DNA from: Phycicoccus sp. Soil802
GTDB lineage: Bacteria > Actinomycetota > Actinomycetes > Actinomycetales > Dermatophilaceae
Direction: 5' to 3'
DNA length: 64,000 bases
Assembly: GCF_001429605.1 (NCBI RefSeq)
Contig: NZ_LMSS01000005.1
Coordinates: 62,001-126,000 of the forward strand
The translations under genes and the position numbers were made by a program. Each line of letters starts with the position of its first letter. The stretch's first letter is position 1. The notes beneath the pieces are model-generated. The model did no database searches. It saw nothing but the letters and a program-made list of their open reading frames with translations, and had not been told where the DNA came from. Shown in pieces: positions 1 through 8,484 of the stretch.

Positions 1-309
1 CCCGTCGCAGACCATCGCCAGCTGCGCGTCAGCGGGGCCGAATCCCTGGTCCTCGAAGGCCACCCGGGCTGCAGCGTGGGCCCGCTCCTCTGCCGAGTCC
101 TGGGCGCGAGCCGTGACGTACGCGCGCCCGGCCTCGCGCGCCGCGGTCGACGCGGCATACGAGCCGGCTTGAACTCGCGAGACCGTCATCACGAGGTAGA
201 ACAACGGCACCATCAACAGCACGGTGAGGAACACGAACTCCACCACGGCACTGCCGCTGTCGGGCGGGCCGCAGCGTGCGGCCAGCCGACGACGCATCGC
301 AGTGCTCAC
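1..309 (-). CDS. TadE-like pseudopilin, partial (left edge)
   Basis: The 103 visible codons include an intact N-terminus; the C-terminal part lies beyond the window. After a short basic leader there is a TadE-type membrane helix, SGSAVVEFVFLTVLLMVPL (from residue 18), with the conserved Glu, then an Ala-rich amphipathic helix. TadE/TadF proteins are minor pseudopilins of Tad/Flp pili, anchored in the membrane. The GTG start overlaps the TGA of the upstream pseudopilin gene (GTGA at 309-306), which fixes the start and implies translational coupling. TadE and TadF cannot be told apart without the C-terminus. Confidence 0.8.
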   Translation of the reverse strand, partial: MSTAMRRRLAARCGPPDSGSAVVEFVFLTVLLMVPLFYLVMTVSRVQAGSYAASTAAREAGRAYVTARAQDSAEERAHAAARVAFEDQGFGPADAQLAMVCDG

Positions 310-704
310 TGCGCCTCTATGAAGGCATGCCCGACGAGGTCGAAGCCGTCGTCGACACCGAGGGGTCCGAGGACCGGCAGCGGCGCCCGGACCCGGACCG
401 CCACCACCTGCACGCCACCGTCGACGGTCACGCCCGCGGACACGTCCCTCGCGAACCGTGCCGACAGCGACGTCGAGATGAGCGCCCGGGTCCGGGCAGC
501 CCCCTCCTCCGGGCTGGACCCGTCACGCGCCCCGAGGCGCGCACCCTCCGAGGCGCAGGAGATCAACGTGTTCCGCACGTGGAGGGTGAGCCCCACCTGG
601 AGGACCGCGACGAACAGGACCGACACCAGCGCCGAGACGAGGACGAAGTCCGCCACCGCCGACCCGGCCTCACCGTGCGGCCGGAGAGCAGGTACAGGTA
701 CCAC
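306..704 (-). CDS. TadE-like pseudopilin
   Basis: A 132-residue protein with one N-terminal membrane helix (about residues 18-40, GSAVADFVLVSALVSVLF), Asp standing where TadE proteins usually have Glu, then a segment with a lone Cys (NTLISCASEGARLGARDG). This is the layout of TadE/TadF pseudopilins of the Tad pilus. No ATG lies near; the GTG at 704, six bases after the stop of the pilin-like gene, is chosen because it leaves a short leader before the helix. The gene sits between a small pilin-like gene and a second TadE-like gene, at the end of a tadABC operon. A start a few codons further in is possible. Confidence 0.72.
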   Translation of the reverse strand: MVPVPALRPHGEAGSAVADFVLVSALVSVLFVAVLQVGLTLHVRNTLISCASEGARLGARDGSSPEEGAARTRALISTSLSARFARDVSAGVTVDGGVQVVAVRVRAPLPVLGPLGVDDGFDLVGHAFIEAQ

Positions 705-709
705 GACGG

Positions 710-919
710 TCAGCGACGCGCGCTGTCGAGGGCGTCCGTGAAGAGCGCCTTGAGCTGGTCCTCGGCCACAGCCCACAGCACCGCCACGAGCCCGGCGGTC
801 ATCAGGGTGATCAGCACCCATCCGGGGACGTCGCCGCGTTCACCTCGGGCATAGACCCGACGGGTGGCTCGGGCCAGGGCGAGCTGCGACCGCAGCAGGG
901 TTCGGTGGAGACGGGTCAT
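710..919 (-). CDS. small Flp-pilin-like membrane protein of the Tad operon
   Basis: Sixty-nine residues: a basic N-terminus, the junction RGERGDVPGWVLITLMTAGL (about residues 35-54) and one hydrophobic helix, then a short polar tail. The position between tadC and the tadE-like genes and the GD/helix junction suggest a pilin or pseudopilin, the place taken by DUF4244-type or Flp genes in other actinobacterial Tad loci. It lacks the typical Flp signature G-ATAVEYGL seen in the three Flp pilins of the other Tad locus, so the major-pilin role is an inference. ATG start at 919. Confidence 0.65.
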   Translation of the reverse strand: MTRLHRTLLRSQLALARATRRVYARGERGDVPGWVLITLMTAGLVAVLWAVAEDQLKALFTDALDSARR

Positions 920-957
920 GGCGTTCCTCTCGTGGGCTGCAAAGGCGTCACCGGGGG

Positions 958-1890
958 TCAGATCTGGAACCGCAGGAAGGCGAATCCGGGGAAGACGGCG
1001 AAGAGCACGGTGATCGGGAGCACGAGGAAGACGACCGGCACCATCATCGCGATCTCCTTCTTGCCGCCGGCCTCCAGCACCGCTCGTCGGCCGTCCTCCC
1101 GCACGTCCTGGGCCTGCGCGCGGAGGACCTCGGCGAGCGGGGTGCCGCGCTCGACCGCGATGACCATGCCGTCCACGAACCGCGCGAGGCTCACCAGCCC
1201 GGTCCGGTCGCCGAGGCCCTGCAGAGCGGTGGGTAGCGGCGCCCCCGCGCGCGCGTCGGCGAGGCACCGCCTGAGCTCGGCGGACAGGTCGCCCTGGGAC
1301 AGCCGACACACGCGCTCCAGGGCTCCCACCGCGCCCTCGCCAGCGCCGACGGCGAGGGCCAGCAGCTCGGCGATCGTGGGGAACTCGCTGAGCATCCGTT
1401 GCTCACGGACGGTGGCCTCGTGGCTGAGCCACTGGTCGCGCGCCACCACGCCCGCCCCCGTCCCGCTGACGACGATGAGGAGGGGACGCACCACCGAACC
1501 GCCCTGTCCCAGCCAGACCATGCTGCCGAGGGCGAGTCCGACGCCCATGCCCGCCGCACCCCACACCACCTGCTCCGCACGGAACCGGTCGACGTCCGGA
1601 GCCTTCCCGGCGCGGAGCAACCGCCTCGCGACCGAGGCCGACCCGCCGAGCACGGACTCGACGCGCCTGGCCAGGTCGGTCACCACCGGCCGGGCGAGGA
1701 CGTGGAGGACGCCGCCGCCGCCCACCTGCCGCGCGGCGAGCAGCCGGGACGGCTGCGGAGCATCGCGCAGGTAGGGGAACAGTCGGTCGTCGAGCGTGGC
1801 GCGGCGGCGGGTCGGGAGCCGCGCCCAGACCAGGACCAACCCGATCCCGAGGGTCAGCCCCAGGAGCGCACCGGCCAGCGACGGGCTCAC
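958..1890 (-). CDS. tadC: TadC-type Tad secretion inner-membrane protein
   Basis: A 310-residue T2SS protein F (GSPII_F) domain protein. The N-terminus has a membrane helix (LLGLTLGIGLVLVWA), a pair of helices lie near the middle (VVWGAAGMGVGLALGSMVW and VRPLLIVVSGTGAGVVA), followed by a cytoplasmic helical domain (EFPTIAELLALAVGAGEG) and a final hydrophobic stretch (MMVPVVFLVLPITVLFAVFP). With TadB it forms the inner-membrane platform on which the TadA ATPase acts. The GTG start overlaps the TGA of tadB (GTGA at 1890-1887). The family identification is firm; TadC is assigned because it follows TadB. Confidence 0.88.
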   Translation of the reverse strand: MSPSLAGALLGLTLGIGLVLVWARLPTRRRATLDDRLFPYLRDAPQPSRLLAARQVGGGGVLHVLARPVVTDLARRVESVLGGSASVARRLLRAGKAPDVDRFRAEQVVWGAAGMGVGLALGSMVWLGQGGSVVRPLLIVVSGTGAGVVARDQWLSHEATVREQRMLSEFPTIAELLALAVGAGEGAVGALERVCRLSQGDLSAELRRCLADARAGAPLPTALQGLGDRTGLVSLARFVDGMVIAVERGTPLAEVLRAQAQDVREDGRRAVLEAGGKKEIAMMVPVVFLVLPITVLFAVFPGFAFLRFQI

Positions 1891-2753
1891 CGCAGCACCC
1901 GCTCGTCCTCGGGCAGCCGCCCGACGAAGATCATGATCCGGTATGCCGCGACGGAGGCGACCGCGCCCGCCACCAGGACCAACGTGCCGGTCGAGCTCGC
2001 GTACGCCTGGATGGACTCCGGTCGAGTGCACAACATGCCGAGCACGACCCAGGGCGCGGCGACCGCGAGCCTGGCCGCATTCACCGTCCAGCCTTGCCGC
2101 GCTTCCAGCTCGGAGCGGGTGCGGCTGTCCTCGCGCAGGAAGGTCGACAGCGTGCGGAGGAGCGTGCCCAGGTCGCTCCCGCCAACCTCCCTCGCGATCC
2201 GCAGGGACTCGACCAGCCGATCACCGACGGGGTCGCTCAGGCTCGCCTTCAGTCGGTCGAGGCAGTCGTGGAAGCGCCCAGTGGATCGATAGTCCTCGGC
2301 AAAGACCTGGAAGGCCGGCCGGAGCTCCTCGGGTCCCCGGATCGCCAGCTGGCTCAACGCCTCCGGGAGCGCGAGGCCAGCCCTCACCCCCGAGGTGATG
2401 TTGTCGACGGCGTCCGGCCACAGCTCCCGCAGGTTGGCCCGGCGCCGGCGCGCACGCGTCCGCACGAGGGCAACCGGCGCGTACCCGGCCATGGCGGCGA
2501 AGCAGAGGGCGACCGGCGCAACGCGCGTCGCGGCATACAGGAGGAGTCCGACGAGACCGAACGCCAGCAGGCACGCGGCCAGCAGCCCCCGCGGCCCGAG
2601 CGTCTCGTAGCCGGCCTGGGCGAGCTGGTCGCGCGTGCGGCCCACCAGCGAGACCCGACGGGCGGCTCGGGGCGTGGCACCGGGCACCCAGCAGGCCCAC
2701 CACACGCAGAACAGCCCGCACCCCAGCAGCAGGCCCACGACGATCCCGCTCAT
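1887..2753 (-). CDS. tadB: TadB-type Tad secretion inner-membrane protein
   Basis: A 288-residue type II secretion F family protein: N-terminal helix (SGIVVGLLLGCGLFCVWWAC), two helices at about 60-100, a cytoplasmic domain with LWPDAVDNITSGVRAGLALP, typical of TadB, and C-terminal helices (VAAPWVVLGMLCT; TLVLVAGAVASVAAYRIM). It pairs with TadC as the membrane platform of the Tad pilus. The ATG at 2753 gives a start five bases after the tadA stop; longer open-frame extensions have no family similarity. Unlike the TadB of the locus near 50 kb it carries no fused von Willebrand domain. Confidence 0.88.
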   Translation of the reverse strand: MSGIVVGLLLGCGLFCVWWACWVPGATPRAARRVSLVGRTRDQLAQAGYETLGPRGLLAACLLAFGLVGLLLYAATRVAPVALCFAAMAGYAPVALVRTRARRRRANLRELWPDAVDNITSGVRAGLALPEALSQLAIRGPEELRPAFQVFAEDYRSTGRFHDCLDRLKASLSDPVGDRLVESLRIAREVGGSDLGTLLRTLSTFLREDSRTRSELEARQGWTVNAARLAVAAPWVVLGMLCTRPESIQAYASSTGTLVLVAGAVASVAAYRIMIFVGRLPEDERVLR

Positions 2754-2757
2754 CTCA

Positions 2758-3981
2758 TCACTCCGGGGCCAGAAGAGCCGCGACGTCGTAGCCGGCCCGC
2801 CGAAAACGCTCGGCGTGCGGAGGGAAGCCGTCGGCGCGGCTGAGGACGCCCTCGCGCTGGGTGAAGATGTCGGCGGTCTCGACCACGTCTCCCTCGACCC
2901 GACCCGGGATCGCCACGACCTCCCGGACCCGCCGGACCCCGTCGTGCTCGAGGGCTGCGTGGACGACGAGGTCGATCGACCCCGCGACCGTCGGGACGAC
3001 GAACCGGCTGCCGACGTTCTCGCCTGCGAGCAGGGGCAGCGTGCACATCTTCGTGATGGCTTCGCGAGCACTGTTCGCATGGATGGTGCACATGCCCGGC
3101 AGCCCACTGTTGAGCGCGATGAGCAGGTCGAGGCTCTCTCCCTGACGGACCTCGCCGACGATGATCCGGGATGGGCGCATCCGCAGCGCCTCCTTGACCA
3201 GCCGCCGCAGCGGGATCTCACCCGTCCCCTCGAGGCTGGGCTGTCGACACTGCATGGAGGCGACGTCACGCAAGGGGATCTTCAGCTCGAAGACCTCCTC
3301 ACAGGTCACCACGCGTTCCCGGGGCGGGATCGCGGCGCTCAGGCAGTTGAGCAGGGTGGTCTTACCTGCCTGGGTGCCACCGGCGACGAGGATGTTCAAT
3401 CCCGACGCGACTGCTGCGCCGAGGAACCGCGCCGCGTGGGCGGTCAGGGTCCCGAGGCCCACGAGGTCGTCCAGATGGGCTGCGCGGACCACGAACTTCC
3501 GGACGTTGACCGACCAGTGCCTCCTCGTGATGTCGGGGATGACGACGTGCAGCCGCGAACCGTCCGGCAGGACGGCGTCGACGAAGGGGCTCGACAGGTC
3601 GACCCGGCGCCCGCTGGTCTTGAGCATGCGCTCGACGAGGTCGCGCACGCCGTCTGCCGTGAGCATGGTCGTGGTGAGCTCGGCGACGCCCCCACGGGCC
3701 ACGAACACCTTCGACGGCTCGTTGATCCAGATCTCCTCGACGGTGGGGTCGTCGAAGTACTGCTGCAGCGGACCGAACCCGGCGACAGCGTCCTTCACCG
3801 ACTTGACCGCGTCGTCGATGCTGGGCAGCGCCGGGAGGCTGCCGTGCAGTGACCGCTCGTCGTAGTCGGCGACCGCGTCACGGACCAGGCGATCGAGCTC
3901 ACCGACATCACGCGCCGGGTCCACCCCGGAGCGGCGGATGAGCTCCCGCACCTCGGACTCGACCGTCACGAGCGCGTCCAT
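2758..3981 (-). CDS. tadA: TadA secretion ATPase (CpaF family)
   Basis: A 407-residue hexameric type II/IV secretion ATPase that powers Tad pilus assembly from the cytoplasmic side. Visible motifs: Walker A GGTQAGKTTLLN (about residue 200), an Asp-box equivalent TCEEVFELKIP, Walker B region RIIVGEVRQGESLDLL (about 270) and the His box TIHANSAREA (about 300). The N-terminal domain with FGPLQQYFDDPTVEEIWIN is typical. The start at ATG 3981 is preceded by a strong GGGGGTGAGG ribosome site. It leads the tadA-tadB-tadC-pilin operon and diverges from the FHA-FtsK gene. It differs clearly from the second TadA at 51125-52495, so the two are not a recent duplication. Confidence 0.93.
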   Translation of the reverse strand: MDALVTVESEVRELIRRSGVDPARDVGELDRLVRDAVADYDERSLHGSLPALPSIDDAVKSVKDAVAGFGPLQQYFDDPTVEEIWINEPSKVFVARGGVAELTTTMLTADGVRDLVERMLKTSGRRVDLSSPFVDAVLPDGSRLHVVIPDITRRHWSVNVRKFVVRAAHLDDLVGLGTLTAHAARFLGAAVASGLNILVAGGTQAGKTTLLNCLSAAIPPRERVVTCEEVFELKIPLRDVASMQCRQPSLEGTGEIPLRRLVKEALRMRPSRIIVGEVRQGESLDLLIALNSGLPGMCTIHANSAREAITKMCTLPLLAGENVGSRFVVPTVAGSIDLVVHAALEHDGVRRVREVVAIPGRVEGDVVETADIFTQREGVLSRADGFPPHAERFRRAGYDVAALLAPE

Positions 3982-4075
3982 GACCTCACCCCCCTTCGAT
4001 CGCCAGTCATCACGATCACGTTCGTTTGCCTTTGTTTGCGGAATGATAGGTGCGGTGAGCATGCGATGCGGTCCT

Positions 4076-4093
4076 TTGTCCACAGCTGTGGAC
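4076..4093. promoter_or_regulatory. perfect 16-bp palindrome containing a DnaA-box sequence
   Basis: GTCCACAGCTGTGGAC at 4078-4093 is a perfect palindrome. With the two preceding bases it contains TTGTCCACA, the high-GC DnaA-box consensus, in inverted arrangement. It lies in the 153-bp divergent region between tadA and the FHA-FtsK gene, about 30 bases upstream of the latter's proposed -10 element. It could be a repressor operator or a DnaA-titration site; nothing here decides which. Confidence 0.45.
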
Positions 4094-4122
4094 GACGTGG
4101 CGGTGCGCCGGTCGCCCGTCCC

Positions 4123-4128
4123 TACCGT
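4123..4128 (+). promoter_or_regulatory. -10 element for a leaderless FHA-FtsK transcript
   Basis: TACCGT ends six bases before the ATG at 4135. No Shine-Dalgarno sequence precedes that ATG, so transcription probably begins at or next to the start codon. No clear -35 element is seen. Confidence 0.5.
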
Positions 4129-4134
4129 CGCCGG

Positions 4135-7100
4135 ATGCGTCTCCAGCTCACCGTCCTGCTGTCGGCGTCCGACGGCGAACCTCCCGCCGCGCCGGTGGAG
4201 GTCGAGGTGGAGGCCGCTCCCGGGGCCACGGCCGGTCAGCTGGCCAGGGCGCTCGCTGCTGCCTTCGTCGACCCCGCGACCGTCGACCGCACCCCTCCCC
4301 CTGGTCCGACCCTCTCGGTGGGCGGAGCCATCGTCGGGGCGGGGGCGGCGCTGGGGCGGTCACCCCTGGTCGACGGCGCAGCCGTCACCCTCCTCCTCGG
4401 CCCGGCTCCGCTGCCACCACCACGTCCGACGAACCCTCGGGCGCCCGTCGCGGTGGCGATCACCCACGGCCCGGATGCGGGGCGCACGATCGAGCTGGTC
4501 CTCGGCGCACACACACTCGGACGCGGCTCGGAGGCCGCGATCGTGATCGACGACCCGCGGATCTCGCGAGTCCATGCCGTGCTCACCGTCGCCGCCGACT
4601 CCATCACGGTCGCCGACCTGGGGTCGACGAACGGCACCGAGCTGGACGGCGTGCCCGTCTCGGCGCATCCTCACCCGACCCGGATCGGAGCCACCGTCCG
4701 GGTCGGCGACAGCTTGGTGGTGCTCCGCGCGGGAGGCGGCGAACCGGCTGCCGTGGTGGCGCGGGACGACGGCACGTTGACCGTCAGCCGCAGACCACGA
4801 CTCATGGGGGCACCAGGTCGACGGTCGATCTCGCTGCCGGCTCCGCCCGCGGCGCCCCACGCCACTCGCGTGCCGTGGCTACCCATGCTGCTGCCGCTTC
4901 CGATCGCGGGGGTCATGGCGCTGGTCTTCGGCCCGATGATGCTCGCCTTCGCCCTCATGAGCCCAGTTCTCATGGCAGGCAACGTCATCGGCGATCGGTT
5001 GACCACCAAACGCCGGTATGCCACGGAGCACGCGGCCTACAGGCATCGCCGCCGAGAGGCCGAGGACCAGGTGCAAACCGCCTGCCGCGATGAGGCCGAC
5101 CTGTTGGCCCGTACGTTCCCCGATCCGGCGCAGGTCTTGGTGGCCGCCACGACGCCGACGGTGCAGGTCTGGGAACGACGGAGCACCGATCCGGACGCAC
5201 TCACCGCGAGCGTCGGGTGGTGCAACAAACCGGCCTCCGTGCAGGTGGTCAGCGAGATCGGCGCGGACATGCCGGAAGCCCCTCTGCTGCAACGGGTTCC
5301 CTGCGCCCTCCCCCTGGCCGAGCTGGGGGTCACGGGCATCTGTGGTGAGCGCACCGCCGTGATGGGTGCGCTGCGAGCCCTGGTGGGCCAGCTCGTCACG
5401 CTGCACTCCCCTCGCGACCTCGAGCTGGTCCTCGTCACGGGACCGGGTCCCGCCGACCCTGCCTGGTCCTGGGTCGGCCGGCTGCCCCACGTCCGCACCG
5501 CCGACGGGCACCCGCGCCCCGACTGGCTGCTGGCGTTCGAGCAACCCCACACCACACGGGCCGACGCCGCACGGGCCGGCGTCGCCGCGCTCGCGGCCGT
5601 GGTCCGACACCGGATCGCCCACCGCGACGTCGTGGCCGAGGCCCGGTCGGGGGCGCGGACCCTCGTCGTGCTCGACGGGTCCGGCCTGGATGGGCTGCCC
5701 GACCTCGCCACCGTGCTCGAGCACGGCCCATCCGTGGGGATCGTCGTCGTGGCCGTCGCCGACCAGCGGCCCCGACTGCCCTCTGAGTGTCGGGCGGTCC
5801 TCGACCTCGACCTCCCCACATCAGTGCTGCACGTTCCCGGCGCCGCCCCCACCCACCTCGTGGTGGACCGGGTCGGGCCGTGGTGGGCGGACCGGCTGAG
5901 CCGTGGCCTCGCGCCACTGCGCGACGCCACCCCCGCACGCGCGGCCGGCGCGCCTCCGGTCGGGCTCGGGCTCCGCGAGCTGCTCGGTCTGGAGGACCCC
6001 GAGTCGATGGGCGCGACCATCGGCCGCACCTGGTCGGAGAGCCCGGGGAGCACCTCGGTGCCGATCGGTCACACCGGAGAAGGCGCCTTTCGTGTCGACC
6101 TCGCGTCCGACGGCCCGCACGTGCTGGTGGCCGGCACCACCGGTGCCGGCAAGTCCGAGCTCCTGCGCACCCTCGTGGCCTCGCTGGCGGTGCACCGCCG
6201 CCCGGAGCACCTGTCGCTCGTGCTCGTCGACTACAAGGGCGGGGCCGCCTTCCGCGACTGCTCCGCGCTCCCCCACGTCGCCGCCGTGGTCACCGACCTC
6301 GACGAGCACCTCGCCGCCCGAGCCCTCACGTCGCTCCGGGCCGAGCTCAAGCGGCGGGAGCGAGTGCTGGCCGCCGCCGAGGTCGCGGACTTCCGGTCGT
6401 ACCAGTCAGCTTCGGCCTCCGCCTCGAGTCCCCTGCCCCGGCTGGTCGTCGTCATCGACGAGTTCCGGGCTCTCGCGGAGGAGCTGCCCCAGTTCATCGA
6501 CGGCATGGTGGCCTTGGCGGCACTCGGACGATCCTTGGGGATCCACCTGGTCCTTGCCACGCAACGACCAGCCGGCGTGGTCACGGCGGACATCAAGGCG
6601 AACATGAACCTGCGGATCGGGCTGCGGCTGCGCGACCGCTCCGACTCGGTCGACGTCATCGACGCCCCGGATGCCGCGGCACTGGATCCGGGTGCGCCCG
6701 GACGCGCGCTCGCCCGGGTGGCGGACGGAGCGGTCGTTGCCTTCCAGACGGCGTTCGCCGGGGCCAAGTCCGGTGGCACGCGGGAGGCCCCCGACGGCAT
6801 ACGGGTGAGGCGACTGCCGTGGGGTGCGGCGCCGCCGCCGTGGCCGGGGCCCGCACCCGGCCACGGCGATGCCGGCGGCTCCACGGACCTGGCAGCCGTG
6901 GTCGCTGGCGTGTCGGCCGCCGTCGCCAGGACCGGGGCGCGTCGGGCCGCGAGTCCATGGCTCGCGCCACTCCCCCAACGGGTTGACGCTCAGTCCCTGC
7001 CGCGGTCGGGGGACGCCATGCGACTCCCGATCGGCCTCGTCGACGAGCCTGCCCTGCAACGGCAGCGGCCGCTCGAGGTAGCCCTGGACGAGCCAGGTCA

Positions 7101-8484
7101 CTGGGGTTTCGTCGGCGGTCCGGGGAGCGGGCGCAGCACGGCCCTGCTCACGGTGGCGGGATCGGCGACCGTCTCGCACGGCCCGGGAGACCTCCATGTG
7201 TATGCCGTGAGCGGTGGTTCGCTCACGGCGGTCCAGTCCTTGCCCCACTGCGGTGCGCACGTGGGAATCGACGACCTCCCCCGTCTCACCCGGCTGGTCG
7301 CCCGGATGTCGGAGGAGCTGGCCACCCGGCGCGAGCGGCTTGCCACCGCTGGCCACCCGTCGATGGCCCACTGGCGCCGGGTCGACCCGACGACCGCTCC
7401 CGTCCCGGTGGTGCTGTTGGTCGACGACTGGGACCTGCTCGTGCAGCGAGCCGACGACCAGCACGGCGGCCAGGTGGTCACGAAGCTGCTGGGCCTGTTG
7501 CGGGAGGGCGCCGGCCTCGGCCTCACCTGCGTGCTGGCCGGTGACCGGGCGCTCCTGGTCGGTCGGGCCGCCTCCGCCCTGGCCCACCGGGTCCTGCTCC
7601 GGCTGAACGACCCCACCGACCTGCTCCTGGCCGGTCTGCCGCCGCGAGCGGTCCCTGCCGAGCAGCCGGCCGGCCGCGGACTGCTGCTGGACGGCACGGA
7701 GGTCCAGGTCGCAGTATCCGCGGCGTCCGCACAGCAGCCGGCGACGCTCGGGAGGTCGATCGGCGGCGCCGCCGACAGCGGACACAACCGGCCGTGGCGG
7801 GTCGACGCCTTGCCGGAACGCGTGTCCCTGCAGTCGTTGCGGCAGTCGCAGCCACTCGGGACCGACGCGGACGACCTCGTCCTGGTGGGAATGGGTGGCG
7901 ACGAGCTCGCTCCCCGAGGGCTGGGTCCGGGTCGCGACGGGCGGCGGTGGGCCGTCATCGGCGGGAACGGTTCAGGAGTCAGCTCCACCCTCGCGACGGT
8001 CGTGTCAGGCCTGGTGACCACGGGCCGCCAGGTCTGCGTGGTCGCGGTCCCGTCCGCTCCCTGGGAGGTGCTGCGCCAGGACTCGCGAATCCTCTGGTGC
8101 GAGGATCCGGGTCGCATCGACGAGCTCGTGGAGCTGCGGCGGCACGTGCCCGATCTCGCCGTGGTGGTCGACGACGCCGACCAGCTGCTCGACACACCGC
8201 TCGACGCGGCCGTGCGGGGCGTGGCTGCCTCGGTCGACCGCGACCGAGGGCTGGTCGTGGTGGGGGCCAAGGACGACGCCGTGTCCGTGCAGTACCGAGG
8301 GGTGGCGGTCAGCGTGGCACGACACCGCACGGGCATTCTGCTCGGCCCTTCCGGCGCGACGGCTGCCGACCTCCTCGGCGTGCGGGTCCCGGTGGACCGG
8401 CAGGCGCCGCCGGGGCGTGGCTACCTGGTGCGGTCAGGGGCCGCGCTGCCGATCCAGGTCGCCTCGCGTACGGTCAGGAGGTGA
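4135..8484 (+). CDS. FHA domain and triple FtsK/SpoIIIE ATPase, EssC/EccC-like
   Basis: A 1449-residue protein resembling the membrane ATPase of type VII secretion. Order: an N-terminal beta-rich, ubiquitin-like-sized segment (1-100); an FHA phosphothreonine-binding domain (about 115-200, TLGRGSE and DLGSTNGTE); two closely spaced membrane helices (about 250-285); a region ending in VWERRSTDPDAL as in EssC/EccC; then three ATPase modules. The first has an intact Walker A GTTGAGKSELL (about 667), a DYKGGAAF motif and Walker B VVVIDEFRAL (about 770). The second (GGPGSGRST, about 993) and third (GNGSGVSS, about 1275) have lost the catalytic Lys. No WXG100 substrate, EccB, EccD or mycosin gene is adjacent. 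The start is the ATG six bases after a TACCGT hexamer; two upstream in-frame ATG codons would add unrelated residues. Confidence 0.85.
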   Translation: MRLQLTVLLSASDGEPPAAPVEVEVEAAPGATAGQLARALAAAFVDPATVDRTPPPGPTLSVGGAIVGAGAALGRSPLVDGAAVTLLLGPAPLPPPRPTNPRAPVAVAITHGPDAGRTIELVLGAHTLGRGSEAAIVIDDPRISRVHAVLTVAADSITVADLGSTNGTELDGVPVSAHPHPTRIGATVRVGDSLVVLRAGGGEPAAVVARDDGTLTVSRRPRLMGAPGRRSISLPAPPAAPHATRVPWLPMLLPLPIAGVMALVFGPMMLAFALMSPVLMAGNVIGDRLTTKRRYATEHAAYRHRRREAEDQVQTACRDEADLLARTFPDPAQVLVAATTPTVQVWERRSTDPDALTASVGWCNKPASVQVVSEIGADMPEAPLLQRVPCALPLAELGVTGICGERTAVMGALRALVGQLVTLHSPRDLELVLVTGPGPADPAWSWVGRLPHVRTADGHPRPDWLLAFEQPHTTRADAARAGVAALAAVVRHRIAHRDVVAEARSGARTLVVLDGSGLDGLPDLATVLEHGPSVGIVVVAVADQRPRLPSECRAVLDLDLPTSVLHVPGAAPTHLVVDRVGPWWADRLSRGLAPLRDATPARAAGAPPVGLGLRELLGLEDPESMGATIGRTWSESPGSTSVPIGHTGEGAFRVDLASDGPHVLVAGTTGAGKSELLRTLVASLAVHRRPEHLSLVLVDYKGGAAFRDCSALPHVAAVVTDLDEHLAARALTSLRAELKRRERVLAAAEVADFRSYQSASASASSPLPRLVVVIDEFRALAEELPQFIDGMVALAALGRSLGIHLVLATQRPAGVVTADIKANMNLRIGLRLRDRSDSVDVIDAPDAAALDPGAPGRALARVADGAVVAFQTAFAGAKSGGTREAPDGIRVRRLPWGAAPPPWPGPAPGHGDAGGSTDLAAVVAGVSAAVARTGARRAASPWLAPLPQRVDAQSLPRSGDAMRLPIGLVDEPALQRQRPLEVALDEPGHWGFVGGPGSGRSTALLTVAGSATVSHGPGDLHVYAVSGGSLTAVQSLPHCGAHVGIDDLPRLTRLVARMSEELATRRERLATAGHPSMAHWRRVDPTTAPVPVVLLVDDWDLLVQRADDQHGGQVVTKLLGLLREGAGLGLTCVLAGDRALLVGRAASALAHRVLLRLNDPTDLLLAGLPPRAVPAEQPAGRGLLLDGTEVQVAVSAASAQQPATLGRSIGGAADSGHNRPWRVDALPERVSLQSLRQSQPLGTDADDLVLVGMGGDELAPRGLGPGRDGRRWAVIGGNGSGVSSTLATVVSGLVTTGRQVCVVAVPSAPWEVLRQDSRILWCEDPGRIDELVELRRHVPDLAVVVDDADQLLDTPLDAAVRGVAASVDRDRGLVVVGAKDDAVSVQYRGVAVSVARHRTGILLGPSGATAADLLGVRVPVDRQAPPGRGYLVRSGAALPIQVASRTVRR

